Notes under the pieces: generated by a model
The model's input: the letters and a program-made list of their open reading frames with translations, nothing else
What the model was told of the DNA's origin: nothing
Database searches by the model: none
Program-made: the position numbers and the translations under genes
Part shown: piece after piece, positions 37,807-47,000 of the stretch
How the letters are laid out: each line of letters opens with the position of its first letter
Numbering within the stretch: position 1 is the first letter of the stretch
NCBI RefSeq assembly: GCF_030503855.1
Contig: NZ_CP129971.1
Location: 3,038,001 to 3,102,000 of the forward strand
DNA from: Marivirga salinae
GTDB lineage: Bacteria > Bacteroidota > Bacteroidia > Cytophagales > Cyclobacteriaceae
Direction: 5' to 3'
Length of the DNA stretch: 64,000 bases

Positions 37807-38712
37807 ATGAACGAGATTGATAATTTACCAGCACAAGATGGACGCCTCTTTATAGTAACAGGAGCCAATACAGGCTTGGGCTATGAAAACAGCTTAACAT
37901 TAGCAAAAAAAGGAGCGAAAGTAATTATGGCTTGCCGGAGCTTAAAAAAAGCCAATGCCGCTAAAGACTCCATTAAAGAAGAAGTACCCAAGGCTGATGT
38001 AGAAGTAATGGAAATAGACCTAAGCAGCTTAGACTCTGTGCGAAATTTTGCGAAGGCCTATCAGTCAAAATACGACCGATTAGATGTTCTGATTAATAAT
38101 GCCGGTGTCATGATGCCTCCATATACAAAAACTGAAGATGGTTTGGAGTTACAATTCGAAGCAAATTTCCTTGGACATTTTCTTTTAACTGGCTTATTAC
38201 TGGACGTGCTCTTAAAAACGCCAGATTCCAGGGTGGTCAGCTTGAGCTCAATTGCGCATAAAAATGGCAAGATCAATTTCGATGATTTGCAAAGTGAGAA
38301 AAAATATTCCGCCTCAGAGGCTTATGGACAGTCGAAGCTAGCTTGTTTGATGTTCGCTTATGAATTGCAAAGAAGATTGGAGAAAGCAGGTCATAAGCAA
38401 ACGATATCAACTGCAGCACATCCCGGCATTGCCACTACCGAATTAGCCAGACATATGCCTAAATTAGTATATAGTATTTTAAAATATACAGTTGCACCAT
38501 TCTTAACACATGCTCCAAAAGAAGGTGCTAAACCGACTCTTTTAGCCGCAATTGGTGATGCAGAGGGTGGAGACTATTTCGGACCAACCGGTTTCAATCA
38601 GTTCAAGGGAAAGCCGGGTAAGGTGTCATCTAATGCTTTGTCAAAAGATGAAGATATTGCAAAACGTCTTTGGGAAAAGTCAGAGGAATTAGTGGGCTTG
38701 AACTATTTATAA
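37807..38712 (+). CDS. Short-chain dehydrogenase/reductase
   Basis: 301 residues. Classical SDR: NAD(P)-binding TGANTGLG (about 13-20), an RS pair after strand 2 (ACRSLKKA) suggesting NADP, NNAGVMMPP (about 97), the catalytic Ser in VVSLSSIAH and YxxxK in YGQSKLA (about 178). The sequence is closest to retinol-dehydrogenase/WW-oxidoreductase-like SDRs, which reduce long-chain or isoprenoid carbonyls. No signal peptide. The substrate is unknown; a link to carotenoid-derived aldehydes is conceivable but unsupported. Confidence 0.9.
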   Translation: MNEIDNLPAQDGRLFIVTGANTGLGYENSLTLAKKGAKVIMACRSLKKANAAKDSIKEEVPKADVEVMEIDLSSLDSVRNFAKAYQSKYDRLDVLINNAGVMMPPYTKTEDGLELQFEANFLGHFLLTGLLLDVLLKTPDSRVVSLSSIAHKNGKINFDDLQSEKKYSASEAYGQSKLACLMFAYELQRRLEKAGHKQTISTAAHPGIATTELARHMPKLVYSILKYTVAPFLTHAPKEGAKPTLLAAIGDAEGGDYFGPTGFNQFKGKPGKVSSNALSKDEDIAKRLWEKSEELVGLNYL

Positions 38713-38904
38713 ATAGTGCTTTAAATGAAAGAGTACTTAAGTCCTTGCCAATTTGACATATTAGATATTAACCACCAATGTGAATTGTACTTTATCATAT
38801 GAGAAAAAATCATAGTTTACTATAAAAAGTAATAGATTGAGCTAATATTATACTGCCTTAAATCGTAACTTAGCGGACTGTCGCCATCGATAAATCACTC
38901 GCCT

Positions 38905-40752
38905 TTGAAATCTCAGTCCTTCAAACCTCAGCGCGTAAGCCTTAAAGAGAGTTTTGCCACGCTTAAATTTGTTCCTCGTTTCTTTAGCGAAATTCGGAAG
39001 GTCAACCCATTTCTCTTCTTCACTAACTTACTTGCTCGTATCATAAGTGCTTTACTACCTGTTAGCATGCTGTGGGTCGGCAAGCTGATCATTGATGAAA
39101 TTGTCTTGCAACTCAATGCCGAAACACACGATATGAGCCAGCTTTGGCTATTTATATTCCTTGAATTTTCTTTGGCTATAGCTTCTGACCTTCTCAGCAG
39201 ACTCACTACCCATACCGATGCCCTTTTAGGCGATCAATATTCCATTGAGTCATCCGTAAAGATTATCAAAAAAACGGCTGAGCTCACCCTTACGCAATTA
39301 GAAGATTCAGAATTTTATGACAAATTGGAACGTGCACGTCAACAAACTACTGGCCGAGTGGGGCTTATGTCCAATATACTCACCCAAGGTCAGGACATAA
39401 TCGTAATTGCCTCACTGCTCACAGGGGTGGTGGTATTTGAACCATGGCTGATCCTATTATTAGTCCTATCTATTATCCCTACCATTGTGAATGAAATTAA
39501 GTTTAGTGGCACTAGTTATTCTCTGGCCAGAAGCTGGACGCAAGAGCGAAGAGAGCTGGACTATTTAAGATATGTTGGTGCAAGCGATGTAACAGCAAAA
39601 GAGGTGAAACTCTTTGGTCTTTCAGGTTACCTGGCTGAGCGCTTTAGTGTGCTGTCTCATCAATACTACCAAGAAAGCAAAAAGCTATCCTACAAACGTG
39701 GCATTTGGGGATCATTTTTCAACATCATCAGTACCTGTGCCTATTATGGCGCCTACCTACTTATTGTTTTTCGAACTGTTGCAGGAGTTCTCACTATAGG
39801 TGATCTTACCTTTCTCTCGGGCTCATTTAATAACCTAAGAAATAAGCTTCAGGGCTTATTTATACGATTTACGGCTATCACTGAACGCTCCTTATACTTG
39901 CAAGATTATTTTGAATTTCTGGATTTGCGCACTGGAAAGAGGTTCAATGAGACTGCTGAATCCGATACTGAAGAAAAACTTCCTTTGCCCGAAACTATAA
40001 AGGAGGGTTTTGAATTCCGAAATGTAGGATTTAGATATCCTCACTCTGAAAATTGGGTGATTCGCAATGTTAGTTTCCACCTTAAGGTGGGAGAGAAACT
40101 TGCTTTGGTTGGCGAAAACGGTGCTGGGAAATCAACTCTTATTAAGCTACTATTACAGTTTTATGCGCCTACAGAAGGGTAGATATTATTAGATGGCACT
40201 CCCATTTATAAATTCGATTCCGTAGAATACCACGACCGATTTGGGGTTATTTTTCAAGATTTTGTAAAATTCGACCTGAGTTTGAGAGAAAATATCGCTG
40301 TTGGCGAGATTGAAGAACTAGAAAACGAGCCTCGTATTAAAAGTGCTGCTGAAAAAAGCCTTGCAGAAGAAGTAATTCAGGAACTTCCAAACGGCTACGA
40401 TCAAAAATTAGGAAGACGATTCAAGGACGGTAAAGATCTTTCCGGAGGCCAATGGCAAAAAATTGCTATGGCTCGCGCCTACATGAAAGATGCCGATGTG
40501 CTGATCTTGGATGAGCCTACCTCAGCACTGGATGCACGTGCTGAATCCGAAACCTTCAATCGCTTTATTTCACTCACACATGGCAAAACAGCGGTGATTA
40601 TTTCGCACCGTTTTAGTACCGTACGAATCGCAGACCGAATTATGGTGCTCAAAGGCGGGAGCATATTAGAAATTGGAACACACGAGGAATTAATAGCAAA
40701 CAAGCAATTGTATTCAGAGCTATTTAATCTGCAGGCAGCTGGTTATCAGTGA
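38905..40752 (+). pseudogene. ABC exporter (fused permease-ATPase) split by a single TAG
   Basis: TTG start at 38905; 616 codons in one frame to 40752 with a TAG at 40180-40182. Before the stop lie a six-helix transmembrane domain (about 1-330) and the start of the nucleotide-binding domain with Walker A GENGAGKSTL. After it come the Q loop (IFQDFVKF), signature LSGGQWQKIAMA, Walker B VLILDEPTSALD and H loop IISHR. All motifs are intact on both sides and in frame, so one base change (for example AAG or CAG to TAG) is the only lesion. As read, the protein is cut just after Walker A and inactive; a sequencing error or rare readthrough must be excluded. It resembles lipid or peptide exporters of the ABCB type. 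Confidence 0.85.
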
Positions 40753-40866
40753 TGTGTCGCTTTAGCAATAGCATAGGGCTTGCTTAAAAACAGCTAAATT
40801 TAAGGTAATGATTATTCCGAATTAGTTTTTCAGTAAAGTCCATTCCTCTTTTTGACCAAAAAAAGC

Positions 40867-40963
40867 TTCGGACAAAATAACGCCACCTTCGGACAATAAA
40901 GCTAGGGCTTCGTCCTAGAAGGCTTCTTCTTGATCCGAATTTTCGCGTGCTTTAAGATATTGG
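40867..40963 (+). promoter_or_regulatory. Triple-box promoter module, copy 6
   Basis: Boxes start at 40867 (TTCGGACA), 40888 (TTCGGACA) and 40909 (TTCGTCCT), 21 bp apart. The tract after box 3 differs from the other copies (CTAGAAGG instead of TTGATCGG). The best -7 candidate, TAAGATATTGG, starts at 40953, 44 bp from the start of box 3. The giant adhesin gene starts at 41026. Confidence 0.72.
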
Positions 40964-41025
40964 CTAGTGATCATTGATGATAGGCATTATCTGTAGCATT
41001 TTTTAGGCAGTTAAGTAGGAAGATT

Positions 41026-44000
41026 ATGAAAGAACAATTAAAGAAGAAATTATACTATATAGCTTTTAGCCTATTGTTGATGGGCTTGGCTATAGGGCAG
41101 GTACAGGCAACAGACTTTTATGTGAAGACAGGGGTAACAAGTGGTGCAGGCACAAGTTTCGCAAGTGCCTTTGGTACTTTTCAAGAGGCCTTAGATGTTG
41201 CTACTGTCGGAGACAAAATATACATCGCAGCAGGCACATACAAGCCTAGTGTGGGAGTTGATCTTGATGCAACTGGCACTATCGAAGCGCGTGAGGTTAC
41301 CTTCCAAATCCCCGATGGAGTAGAAGTCTATGGTGGATTTGAAGGAACAGAAACAGGAGCAATAAGCCAAGCTATTTTAGATGCCCGAGATTTTACTACT
41401 CATACTTCTATTTTGAGTGGAGATATAGGTGCACCTTCTGATAATACAGACAATGCCTATCATGTAGTTTATACAAGAAATGTTACTGTTACTACAGTCG
41501 TAGATGGCTTTACCATTATGGCAGGAAATGCTAATGGAACAAGTAATGGAGGTTTTCTAAATAGTAATGGAGCAGGATGGTTAAATCAAGGTGATGGTTT
41601 TGGTAATAGTTCTACTCCTACCTTGCGAAATATTGTTTTCTTTCAAAATACCGCTGATTTTGGAGGTGGAATGTATAATTATGGCTTTCTCGGAACAAGC
41701 AGTCCTATACTAACCAATTGTACTTTCTCTCAAAATACCGCTATAAGAAGTGGTGCTGGAATATATAATTATGGATACCGTGGAACAAGCAGTCCTATTC
41801 TTACCAATTGTAACTTCTCTCAAAACAATGCTATTCGGTATGGTGGTGGAATGTATAATTATGGAGGTGGATCTGGAGGAGACAGTAGTCCTGTATTAAC
41901 CAATTGTACTTTCTCTCAAAATACTGCTGATTTTAATGGAGGTGGCATGTTTAATAATGGAACAGATGGAGCAAATGGAAATAGTACTCCTCAAATCGTA
42001 AACAGTATCTTTTGGGGAAATAAAACAAATGGAAATTCAACCTCTTGGATTAATGATGTAGCTACCCCTACCGTATCTTATTCCCTAATAGAAGAAGCTA
42101 CACTGCCTACTGGAACAACAGATGGAGGAAATAATGTATTCAATCAAGACCCGCTATTTGTAGATGCAGCCAATGAAGATTTGAAGTTGCAAGACTGCTC
42201 ACCAGCCATAAATACGGGCAACAATGCTGACATCCCCACAGGAATTACTACTGACCTGGCTGGGAAGGCGAGAACGCTAGATGTCACGGTTGATATGGGG
42301 GCGTATGAAAATCCACAATCGGAGATTAACCTACAAAGCAATAACACCAGCATCGTTTCAGGAGATACCAGTCCAAGCAATACAGACGGTACTGACTTTG
42401 GTGGAATTCCATATGGAGATAAGACAGTTACGTATACCATACAAAATACAGGTAGCTTAGCGCTTTCAATAAATGGCATTATATCAAACAATGCAAAATT
42501 TGTGGTGAGCAGTGTACCTAGCACTGTGCCTGCAAGCGGGACTGCAACCTTCGATATAACCTATAAATCCACTACGGCAGTAACGGATGTTGCCACCATC
42601 ACCGTTACCAATTCAGACTGTGACGAAGGCGTGTACACTTTTGCTGTACAAGGATCAGGTGTGCAAAACGCATTAAATTTTGACGGTACGGATGACTATG
42701 TGAACATCCCTTACAATGCGAGTTTAGATATCACTGGAGCACTTACACTTGAAGCTTGGGTGAAAACAAATAATACTGCTGATTTCAATAACATTTTAAT
42801 AAAAGGGAATTATGGCTATGGATTTACGATAGATAATAATGCTCAATTAGGTTACTGGAGTAGCAATACGAATTATTTTGATAATTGTCCTAAGTTTGGT
42901 TCCATACCCTCAGGTACCTGGACGCATGTGGCAGTGGTTGTAGTAGAAAATACCTCTACTACTTTTTATATAAATGGTGTTGAAGTAGGGCAAGCTATCA
43001 GCGCAGGAGAAACCACTATTAATTCAGGTGGGACAGACCCGCTAGTTATCGGTAGGCAAGGCAGTCTTTCAACGAATTACTTTGGCGGATCGATGGACGA
43101 AGTACGCATCTGGAATACAGCACGTACGTGTTCAGAGATTAAAGCAAACATGAACAATGAGCTAACAGGGGAAGAATCAGGTTTGGTAGCCTATTATAAT
43201 TTCAACAAAGGTACAGCAGGAGGTGATAATACTGGACTTATCACCTTAAACGATGGGGTCAGCTCAAACAATGGAACACTGAACAGCTTTGCATTAAGTG
43301 GTACTGCATCCAACTGGGTGGTTGGCTCAACAGCCGTTACAAGTGATACACCTAGCCTAACTTCTGAAATCAACATACAAAGTAATAGTTTAGACATACT
43401 ATCAGGAGATACCAGCCCCAGCAATACAGACGGTACTGACTTTGGTGCAACACTTACCAATAAGGTAGTTACCTACACTATTGAAAATACAGGAAGTGCC
43501 GATTTAATTGTCTCCTCCATCGGTATTTCGGGTACCCATCCAGCTGACTTTGCAGTGGGTGGTATTACATTTCCAGCTACGATTGCACCCGCAGCCTCTA
43601 CCACCTTTACCCTTACGTTTACCCCGGGAGATCTAGGATTGCGTACTTCTACCGTGACAGTGAATAATTCTGACTGTGATGAAGGAGCGTATACGTTTAA
43701 TGTGCAAGCAGTTGCAGCTACAGCTCAAGCATATGTTCGCACTGCTGCCAATGGCGGAAGTGATTCTAACACGGGAGCAGATTTTTCCAATGCGTTTGCC
43801 ACCCTACAGCAAGCCTTAGGTGTCTCCGCAGCAGGAACTAAAATCTATGTAGCAGCTGGTACCTACATACCTACTCAACAATATGATTTCAGTACGGGAG
43901 CTACAATTAGTGGAATTCCAAGAGCAGTAAGTTTCAAAATTCCAGACGGTGTAGAAGTCTATGGTGGCTTTGCAGGAACAGAAACAGGAACAATAGACCA

Positions 44001-47000
44001 GGCCGTGCTCGATGCGCGAGACTTTACTACCAATACTACTATTTTGAGTGGAGATTTGAATGGAGATGATAATGTGACGGGTACTTTTCCATCATTTATG
44101 TATGGCAATTATGCAGAGAATGCCTACCACGTAGTTTATACAAAAAATGTTTCTGCTGCCACGATCATCGATGGAGTTACCATCACAGCAGGAAATGCTA
44201 ATGGAGGTAGTCAAAATATTTATGCAGGAGGCTGGTATAATGATGGAAGTGGCACAGGAAATAGTTCTAACCCTACCTTGAGAAATATTATTTTCTCTCG
44301 AAATACTAGTTCTTTTTTTGGTGGTGGAATGTATAATAGCGGGGTTGCCGGAGAAAGCAGTCCTACCCTAACCAATTGTTCTTTCTCTCAAAATACTTCT
44401 TTATTTGGAGGGGGATTGTTAAATAATGGCGATGATGGAATTAGCAGCCCTACAATCACAAACTGCATTTTCTCTCAAAATACTGCTCTTTCAAAAGGAG
44501 GTGGTATTTATTTAATTGGAGATAACTTAGGAAACGGGTTTGGCTCTTCTGCTGCACGTATTATTAATTCAGTTTTTGAAAAAAATACTTCACATATAGG
44601 ATATAATGATGGGATTGTTAATAAAGAACCTCATTTTATCAACTGTACTTTTACTGAAGCAACAATTGCTGCAGTTTCAATATTTGACTGGAATTCTGGA
44701 CAGACACCTATCAAATTTAAGAATTGTATCTTTTGGAATAATACAGCCATGAAAGAAGGTGCTGGGGGTACAGCTACATTAGCAGTAACCAACAGTATTA
44801 TAGAAGATGTTACGTACGCAGGAACAGGTACTATAAACCAAGACCCACTCTTTGTAGACGCTGCAAATGGAGATTTAACGTTGCAAGACTGCTCACCAGC
44901 CATAAATGCGGGCAAAAATGCTGACATCCCCGCAGGGATTACCACTGACTTGGCTGGGAACGCGAGAACTCTAGATGTCATGGTTGATATGGGGGCGTAT
45001 GAAAATCCACAATCGGAGATTAACCTACAAGGCAATAACACCAGCATCGTTTCAGGAGATACCAGCCCAAGCACAGCTGATGATACAGCTATTGGAAATG
45101 TGGCAGTGGGCGATTCCAAAGTAATTACTTACACCATAGAAAACACAGGAAGTAAAGCTTTAGCAGTTTCTGAAATAAATATTACCGGCACCCAATCGAG
45201 TGAATTTGTGGTGGGGGGAATCACTTTGCCCCTTAGTATTGCAGCAAATTCATCTGCTAGCTTTACTTTGACTTTCACCGCAGCAGCTTCAGGCGTGCGT
45301 AGCGCTCTAGTAACTGTTGTTAGCGATGATTGCGATGAAGCAAGCTATACTTTTGAAGTACAGGCATACCCCATACCAAGTATAGCTATGAATGCTACCG
45401 ATGTCATTTGTATTGGCGATGGTACCGCAACGGCCAATGCTGGTTCAGGCACCTATGATTTCCTATGGAGTAATAGTTTTGCAGAAACTGATGTAACCAG
45501 CTCAACTGCCACTAACTTAGGTCCCGGAGAATATTCCGTTACCGTAACTGATGCTTTAGGTTTTTCGGTTCAAGCTACCGTCTTAGTCGAAAATGGTCCT
45601 ACTGTCCCAGTAGTGGATGTGGATCAGTTAAGTAATGTGACATGCCCTGGGGCAAGTGATGGATCCATTATAGTATCTGCAGGTGGAGGTGGAACTGCGC
45701 CATACACCTATACATGGAGTGACATTGGTAGTTCTGGTGCTACTAATAGTCCCGTTACTAGAAATAACCTATCCACAGGCTCTTACTCAGTAACTATTAC
45801 TGATGCTTTAGGATGTCAATCAGTCAAAGAATTCACCATAGCTACCGTACCAGCAGAAATAAACTTACTAGGCAATAGCACCAGCATCGTTTCAGGAGCT
45901 AGCAGTCCAAGCACAGCTGATGATACCGACTTTGGAAATGTAGAATTGGCCGCTACTAAGGACGTTACCTATACAATAGAAAATACGGGGAGCAAAGCTT
46001 TAGAAGTTGCTAGCATAACCATTACAGGTACTCATGCTAGTCAATTTGTAGCAGCAGGAATCACTTTACCCCTTAGCATTGCAGCCAATTCGTCTGCTAC
46101 CTTTACGCTTTCTTTTACCGCAGGCAATTTGGGCGCTAGTAGCGCATTAGTTACCCTTGCTAGCGATGATTGCGATGAAGCAAGCTATACTTTTGCAGTG
46201 CAAGGAACTGGACTAGATACTACGCTACCAACGGCTATTTGTCAAGCTGTAACCGTGCAATTAGATGTTGATGGAAATACCAGCATCACCGCTGAGCAAA
46301 TTGATGATGGTTCTACCGATAATGGAGGCATCGCTACTTTAGCACTCGATCAAACTACTTTCACCGCAGCTGATTTGGGCGAGCAAACGGTGACTTTAAC
46401 GGTTACCGATGCCAGTGGCAATGAAGCGACTTGTACGGCTGTAGTGACAGTGGAAGATATTATTGCACCAACGGCCATTTGTCAAGCCATCACTGTTCAA
46501 TTAGATGCGGATGGAAATGCAACCATCACAGCCGAGCAGATTAATAATGGCTCTACTGATAATTTAGGCATCCCTACCCTAGCACTCGATCAAACTACTT
46601 TCACCGCAGCTGATTTGGGCGAGCAAACGGTGACTTTAACGGTTACCGATGCCAGTGGCAATCAAGCGACTTGTACGGCTGTAGTGACAGTGGAAGATAT
46701 TATTGCACCAACGACCATTTGTCAAGCCATCACTGTTCAATTAGATGCGGATGGAAATGCAACCATCACAGCCGAGCAGATTAATAATGGCTCTACTGAT
46801 AATGTAGGCATCGCTACCCTAGCACTCGATCAAACTACTTTCACCGCAGCTGATTTGGGTGAGCAAACGGTGACTTTAACGGTTACCGATGCCAGTGGCA
46901 ATGAAGCGACTTGTACGGCTGTAGTGACAGTGGAAGATATTATTGCACCAACGGCCATTTGTCAAGCCATCACTGTTCAATTAGATGCGGATGGAAATGC

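Noticed and set aside
40180..40182. Stop-codon reassignment (TAG read as an amino acid), suggested by TAG in the ABC gene and twice in the deiminase relic
   Set aside because: TAG is used as a normal terminal stop elsewhere (for example miaE and the DUF6090 gene), and the deiminase also has a frameshift, so decay explains the stops.
18709..40963. The triple-box module as a structured RNA leader or riboswitch (CTTCGG could form UUCG tetraloops; GGAC of box 2 could pair with GTCC of box 3)
   Set aside because: No consistent stem holds across copies (copy 4 has GGAA in box 2 without a compensating change), and the -7 element lies downstream of the boxes, so they would not be in the transcript.
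44631..45119. Long antisense open frames within the adhesin gene (also 42144-42524 and 47340-47876)
   Set aside because: They mirror the low-complexity repeats of the adhesin, have no family features, and are explained by codon bias on the other strand.
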